NCBI GenBank assembly: GCA_030697665.1
Contig: JAUYPJ010000037.1
Location: 52,260-116,259 of the forward strand
Source of the DNA: Candidatus Omnitrophota bacterium
Lineage (GTDB): Bacteria > Omnitrophota > Gorgyraeia > Aquiviventales > Aquiviventaceae
Direction: 5' to 3'
Length of the DNA stretch: 64,000 bases
Positions within the stretch are counted from its first letter, which is position 1. Each line of letters opens with the position of its first letter. A program made the translations under genes and the position numbers. Shown piece after piece: positions 19,810-28,898 of this stretch. The notes beneath the pieces are model-generated. The model ran no database searches. It saw only the letters and a list, made by a program, of their open reading frames with translations, and was not told the DNA's origin.

Positions 19810-21006
19810 TCACACCGCACGGGGCATGCGGGGCGAGGACCGGCCGATCCACGCCCCGAGGCGATGGGACAACAACCGTACCACGTACTTCTGCCGGCCG
19901 ATCCGGTGGACCAGCTCCACAAGGAACCGACGCACCGCCGGCACGAACATCGGTGACAGCGCCAGACACACGGGATACACCCACACCGTAGGGGACCGTG
20001 CCATCCGCCAGCCGCCGCGCAATGCAAACCGGTACACCGGCAGGCTTTGGTAGCGTCGCTGAAGAATCCCCATCAGAGCCCCATGGCCCATCCACCAGTA
20101 CACCCGGTGACGCAGATGAGCGGCCTCAAGCTGTGTCAGCGCCACGACCCGTTCCACCCGCTGCAGGAACGCCTCCAGCAAATCCAAGGCCTGCTGGACG
20201 CTCGCCTGGGATGGGCACGTGTCCCAAAACCCCTCCTCCATCCGGAGGACCTGACTCAGCCGCTGGGCTGTTCCCTCAGCATCCAACGACGCCACCAAGG
20301 CGTGATGGGCCCGCCGCGCGTTCTCCTGCTGAACCGCGGCATGGGTTCGGCTCTGCTGCGCCTCATGGACACGTCTGATGATCAACGGCGTTCGGAGGAC
20401 GACCGCGCTCCAGCGTATTCTCGCCATCGTGCACCAGAGCGCGTAGTCCTCGCAGAATTTGAAGGATTCATCATAACTGCCCGCAGCCAATGCGGCTGCC
20501 CGGCGGAACATCGCCGTCGGGTGGTCAATCGGAGAGGCGTACGTAAGGACCGCGCCGAGGAACGAGCCGTAATCCTGGACCTGGCGCATGCCGACGACAG
20601 CGGTCTGCCGCCCATCCAACTCCATGTGATACAGCCAGGATCCCACCAGCCCCACGTCGGCATGCCGGTCCAACACGGCGACCTGCTGCCGCAGTCGGTC
20701 GGGCAGGCACCGGTCATCCTGGTCAAGACGGGCGAGGTACGGCGCGCGGGCCAAGACAAGACCCCGATTCAATGACCACACCTGCCCCATGTTACGCTCG
20801 TTGCGCACCAGCCGAATCCGGGGATCCGGATAGCGCTGGATACAGGCCACCGACTCATCCGTGCTGGCGTCATCGATGATGAGCAGCTCAAAGTCGGTGA
20901 ACGTCTGGGCGAGAACGCTCTCAATCGCCTCAGCGAGATACGGCATCCCGTTGTACACCGGCAACAGCACCGTCACGCGCGGATTCGAAGGCGCGTTGGT
21001 CGTCAT
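19810..21006 (-). CDS. Glycosyltransferase family 2
   Basis: MTTNAPSNPRVTVLLPVYNGMPYLAEAIESVLAQTFTDFELLIIDDASTDESVACIQRYPDPRIRLVRNERNMG...ARLDQDDRCLPDRL. Confidence 0.95.
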   Translation of the reverse strand: MTTNAPSNPRVTVLLPVYNGMPYLAEAIESVLAQTFTDFELLIIDDASTDESVACIQRYPDPRIRLVRNERNMGQVWSLNRGLVLARAPYLARLDQDDRCLPDRLRQQVAVLDRHADVGLVGSWLYHMELDGRQTAVVGMRQVQDYGSFLGAVLTYASPIDHPTAMFRRAAALAAGSYDESFKFCEDYALWCTMARIRWSAVVLRTPLIIRRVHEAQQSRTHAAVQQENARRAHHALVASLDAEGTAQRLSQVLRMEEGFWDTCPSQASVQQALDLLEAFLQRVERVVALTQLEAAHLRHRVYWWMGHGALMGILQRRYQSLPVYRFALRGGWRMARSPTVWVYPVCLALSPMFVPAVRRFLVELVHRIGRQKYVVRLLSHRLGAWIGRSSPRMPRAV

Positions 21007-21119
21007 CCCACGCCCTGGCTGCCCCGCCTATTGGCGGGGCGAAACGTCAATGAGAGAAACACGGGGCACCGTTTCGCGGCTCCGCCTTCAGGCGGAGCCC
21101 AGCTAGGGCGTGGGATCAT
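21003..21119 (-). repeat. Intercistronic cloverleaf element A (core 21007-21115) with flanking TCAT/TCAT (ATGA) direct repeat
   Basis: TCAT + CCCACGCCCTGGCTG...CAGCTAGGGCGTGGGA + TCAT; outer arms ATCCCACGCCCTGGCTG / CAGCTAGGGCGTGGGAT (16/17 paired), inner hairpins CCCCGCC-TATT-GGCGGGG, CGAAACG...CGTTTCG, GGCTCCGCC-TTCA-GGCGGAGCC. Confidence 0.9.
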
Positions 21120-22051
21120 CGAGTTGGCGTTGGCATCCGCGTAAAGTGCTCCAGGAGGTGTCGGACGGCTCGCCGCTCCATGGCAGCCCGTGAGGCGCGC
21201 GTCAGTGAGGCGACGTGCGGAGTACAGAGCACCTGGGGCAATCTTATCAACGGCCCCCTAGAGGGTTCCTGCTCACACACATCGAATGCGGCTGCCGCCA
21301 GATGCCCGGATCGGAGCGCCGCCTCGAGGGCCTGCTCATCAACGAGGTATCCCCGCGAGGTGTTGATGAGCCGACCGCCGGCCTTCATCTGCCCCAACTC
21401 TGCGCGGCCCATCAGCACACCTTCTTGTCGAGGACGGTTCGCGTGGAGCGACACCACATCAGCCTCAGCCAATAGTCGGGGTAGCGGACACCAGTGGGTC
21501 GTCTCCGGAACCTCGTGGGGTGCGACGAATGGATCTGACACGAGGACGCGTGGCCCAAAAATCCGGAGATACCGTTCCACCGTCCTGCCGATCCGACCAA
21601 ACCCTACCAGGCCCACCGTCCATTCAGCGAGCAGCCAGCCGGGACGCTTGACCCACGAGCCCTGTCGGCTGTCTGCGAGGTGTTGGGGCAGGTTCCTCGC
21701 CAAGGCCAGGATCATGGCCATGGTCATCTGTGCAACGGGCTCGGTCACTTCGTCAGGTGTCGTGTACACGGCAATACCTTTCCGGCGCGCCACATCGAGA
21801 TCGATGGCGTCCATTCCCACGCCGCATCGGCTGATGCATTGCAGGTGGGGCAGCGCTTCGAGGACCGTGGCATCGTAGGGCTCTACACCCGCCACCACCG
21901 CGTCAGCGTCACGAAGTCCCTGGACGAGGTCCTCTGATGTTAAGCGGCGTCCCAGCTCGTTGACACGAACCTCCCAGCCGGCATCGAGCAAGAGCTGCTT
22001 CGGCGTCAGATCGAACTCGCAGAACTGCTGCAGCGCGACATACACGATCAT
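21116..22051 (-). CDS. D-isomer-specific 2-hydroxyacid dehydrogenase (phosphoglycerate dehydrogenase-like)
   Basis: MIVYVALQQFCEFDLTPKQLLLDAGWEV...WTVGLVGFGRIGRTVERYLRIFGPRVLVSDPFV...GGRLINTSRGYLVDEQALEAALRSGHLAAAAFDVCEQEPS...LCTPHVASLT. Start at 22051, inside the edge of element B. Confidence 0.92.
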   Translation of the reverse strand: MIVYVALQQFCEFDLTPKQLLLDAGWEVRVNELGRRLTSEDLVQGLRDADAVVAGVEPYDATVLEALPHLQCISRCGVGMDAIDLDVARRKGIAVYTTPDEVTEPVAQMTMAMILALARNLPQHLADSRQGSWVKRPGWLLAEWTVGLVGFGRIGRTVERYLRIFGPRVLVSDPFVAPHEVPETTHWCPLPRLLAEADVVSLHANRPRQEGVLMGRAELGQMKAGGRLINTSRGYLVDEQALEAALRSGHLAAAAFDVCEQEPSRGPLIRLPQVLCTPHVASLTRASRAAMERRAVRHLLEHFTRMPTPTR

Positions 22052-22179
22052 CCCCCCACCTGCTGGTTGGCCGAAGGCCGGTCGCTGTCGCATTCGTCTT
22101 CCTGGGGCGACAGCGACCGCTTCGCCTTCGGCGTGATGTGACGAGCAGGACGGCGAAGCCCAGCAGGTGGGGGGATCAT
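22048..22179 (-). repeat. Intercistronic cloverleaf element B (core 22052-22175) with flanking TCAT/TCAT direct repeat
   Basis: Outer arms ATCCCCCCACCTGCTGG / CCAGCAGGTGGGGGGAT allowing for a 1-base register at the inner end (perfect over ATCCCCCCACCTGCTG); inner GGCC-GAA-GGCC, GGTCGCTGTCGC...GCGACAGCGACC (12 bp perfect), GCTTCGCC...GGCGAAGC. Confidence 0.9.
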
Positions 22180-22961
22180 GGGCGCAGGATCTCACTCAAG
22201 ACCGCTTGTTGGAGGGGATCATCTTCAAGATACCGGTTGACCACCGCCACTTCACGCGGCTCGTTGATGGCAGGATAGCCCCTGCTGAACTCGACCGCCC
22301 GCAGCAGGATGTCATGCTCCAGGATGCGGGATTGATCGATTCCCTCGGCCACTTCAAGTGGGGTGCGCGGCAGGACCGTATACTGCTCTAAGAACGCCCG
22401 GGTATAGCCGAGGATCCCCACGATACTCCGAAGCGGCTCATACCCCGGACCCAGCTTCGGCGCCAAGGACGACCAGTCGCGGAAACAGCAGAGGACCTGT
22501 CCGGACGCAGAGACGGCGCACTTGACGATGGAGGGGTCACTGAGTTCACTCGCCTGCTCGATCATTGTGACTGCGTTCCAGGCCGGTACCGCAGGCTCTG
22601 CCTCAATGGCACGAACCATCCGTTCCAAGTCGCTTGCCAGCACTAAGATCTCGTCACCCTGGACGTTGACCACATGGGTGCAGTCCAACTGACGGGCCGC
22701 CTCAGCCACGCGATCGGTCGCGGCCGGATGCGCAGGCGACGTCATCACGCACCGCCCGTCGAACCGCTCAACGACTTCTTGGATTTCGCGGTCGCATGTG
22801 GCCACGACGACGTCGGAAAACCGCTTGCACAGCAGGACGCGTCGGCGGATATGCTCGACCATCGGCAACCCCTGAATGGATAGGAGCGGCTTTCCGGGGA
22901 ACCGGCTTGAGGCCATGCGGGCCGGGATCACAGCGGCCACACGTACCGCAGCAGGAGCCAT
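22176..22961 (-). CDS. 3-deoxy-manno-octulosonate cytidylyltransferase family (KdsB-like)
   Basis: VRVAAVIPARMASSRFPGKPLLSIQGLPMVEHIRRRV...VVVATCDREIQEVVERFDGRCVMTSPAHPAATDRVAEAARQLDCTHVVNVQGDEILV. Start approximate. Confidence 0.85.
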   Translation of the reverse strand: MAPAAVRVAAVIPARMASSRFPGKPLLSIQGLPMVEHIRRRVLLCKRFSDVVVATCDREIQEVVERFDGRCVMTSPAHPAATDRVAEAARQLDCTHVVNVQGDEILVLASDLERMVRAIEAEPAVPAWNAVTMIEQASELSDPSIVKCAVSASGQVLCCFRDWSSLAPKLGPGYEPLRSIVGILGYTRAFLEQYTVLPRTPLEVAEGIDQSRILEHDILLRAVEFSRGYPAINEPREVAVVNRYLEDDPLQQAVLSEILRP

Positions 22962-22998
22962 CAGCCCGCGCTCGCCATCAACGGACGCACCCGCATGC

Positions 22999-23757
22999 TC
23001 ATGGTCGTTTCCGGAGCACCACGAGATCCTGACATCCTTCCGGGTAAGCCTCAATGGCGCCTTCCACATATTCCACCAACTCCAGTCCAGACTCACGTGG
23101 CCAGACCTCCAGGATGTACTCCTTGCGAATCACGGTAGAGCCGTATTCCGGTGTCGCCGGATCGTCAACGACATAGAGATAGTCGCGTCCGGCACGGATG
23201 AACGCCTCGACGGGCTCCTTGAGCTGATACTTCAAGAGGCTCTCAGGGCTGAAGCGCGCGGTTCGCCGCAGGTACTCGTATGAATGCACGGTGTGCAGCA
23301 TGAGGCCGCCTGGTTTCAGCGTCCGCGCAAGTTCTCCGAGCCACGCCTTGTGATTCGACTCGGATAAATGCGTGAACACGCTGTAGGAATACAGCAGGTC
23401 GAACGCGGCGTCCTCCACGTCCATGGGCGGAGTCGCGTGATTCACCGTGAAGCGTCCTTGCGGAACCTTGCGCCGGCAGACCTCAACCGCTTCGCGGCGG
23501 ACGTCGCATCCGAAGATGGAGGCCAGCGGCGACAACTCGAACAGATATTGAGTCAACCGGCCTTCCCCGCAGCCGAACTCGCAAAGAGCGGAAGACGTCT
23601 GAAAGGACCGGCCATGCCGATTCAGCACCGCCTCGAATCGCTGAAGCTGGTTGAGGTTGTAGCGGCGTTCCAGGTCGGCCGCGAGCCCGCCGTTGTGCCG
23701 GCGAACCCACGTCTTCACGCGACGAACCGGAGGCCGTAGCAGGTCAAGCGCCAGCAT
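22999..23757 (-). CDS. Class I SAM-dependent methyltransferase
   Basis: SALCEFGCGEGRLTQYLFELSPLASIFGCDVRREAVEVCRR...FDLLYSYSVFTHLSESNHKAWLGELARTLKPGGLMLHTVHS. Confidence 0.87.
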   Translation of the reverse strand: MLALDLLRPPVRRVKTWVRRHNGGLAADLERRYNLNQLQRFEAVLNRHGRSFQTSSALCEFGCGEGRLTQYLFELSPLASIFGCDVRREAVEVCRRKVPQGRFTVNHATPPMDVEDAAFDLLYSYSVFTHLSESNHKAWLGELARTLKPGGLMLHTVHSYEYLRRTARFSPESLLKYQLKEPVEAFIRAGRDYLYVVDDPATPEYGSTVIRKEYILEVWPRESGLELVEYVEGAIEAYPEGCQDLVVLRKRP

Positions 23758-23772
23758 CCCTTCCTCGCAGGG

Positions 23773-24519
23773 TTATTGCGGCAACGTGCCGCAGTCCACA
23801 TTGAGACACTGCCCCGTGATCGCAGACGCTGCGGGGCTGGTCAGGAAGTACACGGCCTCGGCGATCTCGTGCGCGCTGGAGAGCCGCCCCAGCGCCGTCT
23901 GCGTCGCTGCGAAGCCCTTCAGGTATTGCTCGACGTTTTGGCCACGAGCTGGTGAGACCGGCTCCGCCAGCGCGGCAAGGACCTGAGGTGTCGGCACATA
24001 TCCCGGACACACCGCGTTGATGCGAATGCCCCGGGGCCCAAGCTCCTTCGCCAAGGCTTGGGTGATGCCGTTGACCGAAAACTTCGCCGCGCAGTAGACG
24101 CTGTTGTTCGCGCTGCCCCGCTTGCCGGCCAGGCTTGAGATATTCACGATGCAGCCGCCCTCTGTCATCACTTTCGCAGCGGCCGCACATCCCCACAACG
24201 TTCCCAGGACACTCGTGTCCAGCACCTCCCGCACGAAGGCCTCATCGATCTCCTCGACGGCCCGCCACCGCGAGACGCCGGCACAGTTGACGAACACATC
24301 CGGCACTCCCCACTGCTCCACGACCTTTCCAACAAAAGCGTCCAGAGCCTTGCGATCGCGCACATCCACCGAGTCGAACAGGATCCCTGGTGGCAGCGCA
24401 GGCACCGGGTGTGAGCGGCCACAGACCGCAACGGCTTCACCACGGTCATGGAACAGCTCTGCGACCGAGCGCCCAATCCCCCGTGTGCCTCCCGTGATCG
24501 CCACCACCCGCCGGCTCAT
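23773..24519 (-). CDS. SDR family oxidoreductase
   Basis: MSRRVVAITGGTRGIGRSVAELFHDRG...VFVNCAGVSRW...NISSLAGKRGSANNSVYCAAKFSVNGITQALAKELGPRGIRINAVCPGYV. Confidence 0.93.
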   Translation of the reverse strand: MSRRVVAITGGTRGIGRSVAELFHDRGEAVAVCGRSHPVPALPPGILFDSVDVRDRKALDAFVGKVVEQWGVPDVFVNCAGVSRWRAVEEIDEAFVREVLDTSVLGTLWGCAAAAKVMTEGGCIVNISSLAGKRGSANNSVYCAAKFSVNGITQALAKELGPRGIRINAVCPGYVPTPQVLAALAEPVSPARGQNVEQYLKGFAATQTALGRLSSAHEIAEAVYFLTSPAASAITGQCLNVDCGTLPQ

Positions 24520-25277
24520 ATCGTCATGGCGGTGAAGCCGCCGTCCACCGTCACGATGGAACCCGTCACGAAGCTGGCCGCATCGGAGGCCAGCCACAGC
24601 ACCGCGCCGATAAGCTCCTCGGGTTGACCAAACCGACCCATTGGGGTGTGGTTGAGGATGGCGGTCTTGCGCGGCTCGTCAATGAAGTGCTGCATGCTCC
24701 AGGCGGTTGGGAAGAATCCTGGCCGCAGGGCGTTCACCCGCACATTGAACGGCGCCCACTCCCGCGCAAGGTTCTGCGTCAGATTGGCCACGCCCGCCTT
24801 GGACGTCGAGTAGACAAACGCCTTCGAGAGTGGCGGACCGTTGGACACCGAGGTGAAGTTGATGATGCTGCCGGCGCGCTGTCGAATCATGGCCTCACCG
24901 AAGACCTGACAACTCAAGAATGTTCCCAGGAGGTTCACCCGCGTGATCCGATCGAACTCCTCGAGTGAGATCTCGAAGAATGTCGTCGGCGCATTTGCGC
25001 CGGCCCCGTTGAGCAGGACGTCGATCCGCCCATGCTCCCCCAGGATTTCTTCCCGAGCACGGATGAGATCGTCCTTCGACGTCACGTCGCACCGGATGTA
25101 GGGAAGCGTGCCGGCGATGCCTGGATTGTCCTTCGTCGGCTGGGAGATATCGAGCAGGAACACCGACATCCCTGCCTCACGCATCGCTTCCGCCGCCGTT
25201 GAGCAGAGGTACCCCCCGCCCCCAATGACCGCGGCCACTTTTCCGCGCAGATTGAAGCGCTCCTCAACTGTCGGCAT
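24516..25277 (-). CDS. SDR family oxidoreductase
   Basis: NLRGKVAAVIGGGGYLCSTAAEAMREAG...NGAGANAPTTF...NFTSVSNGPPLSKAFVYSTSKAGVANLTQNLAREWAPFNVRVNALRPGFF; ATGA overlap (24516/24519). Confidence 0.93.
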   Translation of the reverse strand: MPTVEERFNLRGKVAAVIGGGGYLCSTAAEAMREAGMSVFLLDISQPTKDNPGIAGTLPYIRCDVTSKDDLIRAREEILGEHGRIDVLLNGAGANAPTTFFEISLEEFDRITRVNLLGTFLSCQVFGEAMIRQRAGSIINFTSVSNGPPLSKAFVYSTSKAGVANLTQNLAREWAPFNVRVNALRPGFFPTAWSMQHFIDEPRKTAILNHTPMGRFGQPEELIGAVLWLASDAASFVTGSIVTVDGGFTAMTI

Positions 25278-26106
25278 GGCACGCCTCGATCATCGCATCA
25301 AACTCCTCGCTTCGCTGCGCCAGGTTGAAGACGTCGGAGCCCAGAACGAAAAACGTGAACCCGGAAGCGAGATGCTGTCGTATCCCCTCGAGGCTCGGGC
25401 GCACGAGGTGTGTGCCACAACTCTTGCCAGCCGAGGCGCACGCCGCCACCACGCGCCCGGCCGCCTCAGTCACGCGGGGATCGGACAGCTTCCCTGGAAT
25501 GCCAAGGGAACCAGAGAGGTCGTAGGGTCCCACCATCACGCCATCCACATCCGGATGCGTCACGATGGAGCCGATCTGCTCCACTGCGGTGATCGTTTCC
25601 ACCTGGACGATGAGCGGCAGGGAGGCGTTGGCTGCCCGCACATAGGCGTCAAACGCGCGCCCATACCGGTGGGCCGCGGCAACCCCAAAGCTGCGTTTGC
25701 CTTCAGGGGGGTAGCGGAGCGCCTCCACGACTCGATCAATATCCTCAGGATGTGAGACCTGTGGCACGATGACGCCATCGGCCCCGGCATCCAGCAAGCG
25801 GCGGACCTGCTCCAGATTGCCCGGCGCAATACGCGGCAGGCACGCGCGGCCACACTCGTGGCAGGCGCGGATGATCTGTTGCGCCACCGAGAGGTCAATG
25901 GTCGTATGCTCCAGATCGAAGCCGACGAAGTCGCCTCTGGCGTTCGCGAAGATGCTGGCAATCTCTGGATGGCCGATCGACACCCACGCCCCAAAAGTTC
26001 GCTCCCGCTTCTTCAGTTGACGACGCAACCGCCCCGCCACAGCCAGGGGATTTGCAACCCCCATCCGCTTCCTTCGCTTCACCTGAGTGCCCTCGTTCAC
26101 CATCAC
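25264..26106 (-). CDS. HpcH/HpaI family aldolase
   Basis: FGAWVSIGHPEIASIFANARGDFVGFDLEHTTIDL...ADGVIVPQVSHPEDIDRVVEALRYPPEGKRSFG...LIVQVETITAVEQIGSIVTHPDVDGVMVGPYDLSGSLGIPG. Confidence 0.93.
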   Translation of the reverse strand: MMVNEGTQVKRRKRMGVANPLAVAGRLRRQLKKRERTFGAWVSIGHPEIASIFANARGDFVGFDLEHTTIDLSVAQQIIRACHECGRACLPRIAPGNLEQVRRLLDAGADGVIVPQVSHPEDIDRVVEALRYPPEGKRSFGVAAAHRYGRAFDAYVRAANASLPLIVQVETITAVEQIGSIVTHPDVDGVMVGPYDLSGSLGIPGKLSDPRVTEAAGRVVAACASAGKSCGTHLVRPSLEGIRQHLASGFTFFVLGSDVFNLAQRSEEFDAMIEACHADS

Positions 26107-27815
26107 AGAGAGACCGCCTTTCGCAGAATCGTGAATTCGCCAATGACCGTCTCAACGCGGTAGGGGAAACTCGAGCGGTCGTGAAGCCACTGAGCCTTCG
26201 TCGTCGGGACCACCAGATAGTCGGGGGCTCCAATGGCGCTCAGGCTCGCCGTGACGCCGGATGCGTCGTGTCGCTCCCACGCGTCGATGAGCGGGTCGTG
26301 ATGTGGTTCACGTTCATTGACGGACCACATAATGGAGGGGTAATCAAAGATGAACACGACGCGAGGTCCAAATGGCATGGACCGACCGCTTCGCGTGCGC
26401 AAGGACCCCTCGAACTTGAATCGTTCAGCACGCCACGGATAGTCCCGCATCGTCAGCGCGAGGACCGTCGAGTCGGGCGGGGTCCGTTCTCGGAAGTACT
26501 CGTTGATCCCCACCCACTTGGCTCCCGGGTTGTCCCCCATGATGCCATGCTGAGCCAAAAACCGAAGGGCCGGCCATCGATGGACCGTCCACGAGACCAA
26601 TGTGGACAACGTCGTGGCGCCAAGCGCTGCGGCGATGATCCGCAGCCGCCAGGAGGAAGGCACCGCCGCCAGCGTGACGTTCCGGCACCGTGCCCACACG
26701 TACCACCACAGCCACATGAGTCCAAGCAGGACGCCGACTACGCTGGCCCGCTTCAGATGGAACGGTGTCTGATAGATCGCCAGCACCACTGCAGAGCAGA
26801 CCCACACGCCTCTCCATGAGGAGGTCGTGCCGAGCCGCCTCAACGCCGAGGCCGCGATCGCGACGAGGAGGACGTACTGCGTCCAACACAGGGCTCTCTC
26901 GAATTCAAAGGGAACCACGTAGGGGATCTTGAGAATGTCCGGCGCGTAGGACAGGTACAGCCCACCAAGCAACCAGACGGCCGCCCCCATGACGGCGATG
27001 GTCTTCACCCGCTGTTCAAGCACAACGGAAGGGAGCTTGACCCACCAGGCTCCGGCACACACCACCACAAAAGCCAGGTTATGCCACCAGGTGTCCCAGA
27101 AGGGGTTGGCTTCCGGGCCTTCCATCTCATACAGGATGAAGTCGAACAGGGCCACCTGGTTTGGATCCCCTGGCCGTATCGCCACGTAATACACCCCAAG
27201 CACCGCCGCAATCAGTCCCAGGACGCAGAGCCCCACACGCCATTTGGCGCGGGTTGTCAACCGTTCCTTGAACAGGATGGTGAGTCCGATCAGGATTGGC
27301 AACCACACGTTCTTCGGGGAGATCAGCGCGAGGAGAACCATGAGGACGAAGATGAGGGCCGGGTGCTTCCCTGCAAGCGCCAAGTACAACATCCAAAAGA
27401 TGACAGGTCCTGCCATGGTCGTGGGGTTAAACTCCAACGCGCTGACAAACTGCGGGCGCTTAAACCCCCCGTTCCCAATCATCAGCATCAGGGAGAGCAT
27501 CGCGACACGTGCTGCGGGGCGGTCTGCGCCAAACAACCTTGCAGTCTTGTCCAATGCCACCACGGCCAGGAGGACGAGCCCACCGTACACGAAGATCGTA
27601 AAGCGATCGTCCAGCCAGAGGTCACCCGTCAATCGTACGATGACATAATAGAGCGAGAGCAGCGTCGGCCGAAATGGCGGCATGTAGCGATCGACAGAGA
27701 AGCTTTCCGGATGGAGGACCTGAAACGCGCCGCCAAAGTACAGCGAAAGATACTCCAGCCCGGTGAAGCGCGTCACGGTATACAGGAGAGTGCAGAGGCC
27801 CATGAAGAACCACAT
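26103..27815 (-). CDS. Polytopic membrane protein (putative GT-C-like), unknown function
   Basis: 570 aa, multiple TM helices, no clear motif; ATGA overlap with downstream aldolase (26103/26106). Confidence 0.65.
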   Translation of the reverse strand: MWFFMGLCTLLYTVTRFTGLEYLSLYFGGAFQVLHPESFSVDRYMPPFRPTLLSLYYVIVRLTGDLWLDDRFTIFVYGGLVLLAVVALDKTARLFGADRPAARVAMLSLMLMIGNGGFKRPQFVSALEFNPTTMAGPVIFWMLYLALAGKHPALIFVLMVLLALISPKNVWLPILIGLTILFKERLTTRAKWRVGLCVLGLIAAVLGVYYVAIRPGDPNQVALFDFILYEMEGPEANPFWDTWWHNLAFVVVCAGAWWVKLPSVVLEQRVKTIAVMGAAVWLLGGLYLSYAPDILKIPYVVPFEFERALCWTQYVLLVAIAASALRRLGTTSSWRGVWVCSAVVLAIYQTPFHLKRASVVGVLLGLMWLWWYVWARCRNVTLAAVPSSWRLRIIAAALGATTLSTLVSWTVHRWPALRFLAQHGIMGDNPGAKWVGINEYFRERTPPDSTVLALTMRDYPWRAERFKFEGSLRTRSGRSMPFGPRVVFIFDYPSIMWSVNEREPHHDPLIDAWERHDASGVTASLSAIGAPDYLVVPTTKAQWLHDRSSFPYRVETVIGEFTILRKAVSL

Positions 27816-27816
27816 G

Positions 27817-28758
27817 TCAGCTTCTTGCCTCTTCGACTGGCTGCCATGAGTCGCGCTGCATCACCCCGCTCGAACGGCTCCATTGGAACTGCGCCACCAC
27901 CCGCGGCCCCGCGTCGCGCGCCCTGGACAATCGTACGGCATCCCAGGCCTGTCGCGCCGCGTGCTTCAACGCGTAGTCCCAGGTGTACCTCGGATTCTGG
28001 TCCGGACGATCCACAATCGTCACTCGCCCAGGATGCGCTGTGCGTCTGAACACGCCAAGGGCTGTCTCCGCGGTTCCTGTCGAGGCCACGAACAGCTCCT
28101 TGGGCACAAACCGGCTGTGCCTCCCGCCGAGGACCGTGTGGCTTCGGTAGACAGCGACCTCAGCTTCCGGCGCTTCGGCCATGACCGCGTCGATGAGCTC
28201 CTGAAGGTTCACCACGATAAACGGCATCCACCCGTCATAGTGATATTGGCAGGAGTGTTCTGGATTCCACTCGGTCGGGCCGACGTCCCGCGTGCGGCAT
28301 CGGACGATGACCGCTTCCTCTGCGATTCGGATGAGCTCAGAGAGGAAGGCGAGGGGCTCGGCCTGGTGCTGGATGACGTCCTTGGCGTACACGATCTGCG
28401 GATGCTCCGGAAGACCACGGGCCCGGAGGGTCGCGCTGACGGACGCGGCGGGGTCGCTCACGACGAATGTCCCCTCCGGGTACTTCTGTTTGGCTCGCGC
28501 GATGGCCGGACCGGAGACGTCCAGACCGCAGTAGCGCGCGCGGGGATAGCGACGGCGCAGGTAGCGGTAGAACTCTCCGGTGGCGCATCCGAGTTCCAGC
28601 AGGTCCAGCGGACGATCCGTGGCAACCCGCTCGTTCAACAGCCGGACGTCGTTGAAGCCTTCCTGGTTACGGACCAGGTTGCGCCGATCAAGCTGCCAGC
28701 GTCCGTCGAATGCCTCCGCATGCCGCTGGTGTTGCCAATCGTCGTACCACGAGTTCAT
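27817..28758 (-). CDS. Class I SAM-dependent methyltransferase
   Basis: MNSWYDDWQHQRHAEAFDGRWQLDRRNLVRNQEGF...PLDLLELGCATGEFYRYLRRRYPRARYCGLDVSGPAIARAKQKYPEGTFVV. Starts at the edge of element C. Confidence 0.85.
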   Translation of the reverse strand: MNSWYDDWQHQRHAEAFDGRWQLDRRNLVRNQEGFNDVRLLNERVATDRPLDLLELGCATGEFYRYLRRRYPRARYCGLDVSGPAIARAKQKYPEGTFVVSDPAASVSATLRARGLPEHPQIVYAKDVIQHQAEPLAFLSELIRIAEEAVIVRCRTRDVGPTEWNPEHSCQYHYDGWMPFIVVNLQELIDAVMAEAPEAEVAVYRSHTVLGGRHSRFVPKELFVASTGTAETALGVFRRTAHPGRVTIVDRPDQNPRYTWDYALKHAARQAWDAVRLSRARDAGPRVVAQFQWSRSSGVMQRDSWQPVEEARS

Positions 28759-28898
28759 CCCACCACCTGTTCATGGGCCGGTTCAATCATATCGAGAGAT
28801 TGCAGCGAACGAACCGGCCCTGGTTCGCTGCAGGGTGGTTTCAAGCTATCGGGCGAACCGCTCCGCCTACGGCGGAACTGAACAGGTGGTGGGATCAT
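28755..28898 (-). repeat. Intercistronic cloverleaf element C (core 28759-28894) with flanking TCAT/TCAT direct repeat
   Basis: Outer arms ATCCCACCACCTGTTCA / TGAACAGGTGGTGGGAT (17/17); GGGCCGGTTC...GAACCGGCCC (10 bp), overlapping alternative stem GCAGCGAAC...GTTCGCTGC (9 bp), TCCGCC-TAC-GGCGGA. Confidence 0.9.

Noticed and set aside
21007-21115. Cloverleaf elements as tRNA genes
   Set aside because: Outer stem is ~17 bp rather than 7 bp, total length and arm sizes vary (100-139 bp), no T-loop/anticodon pattern consistent across copies.
22052-22175. Cloverleaf elements as Rho-independent terminators
   Set aside because: No U-tract after the stem; each ends directly on a start codon of the next co-oriented operon gene.
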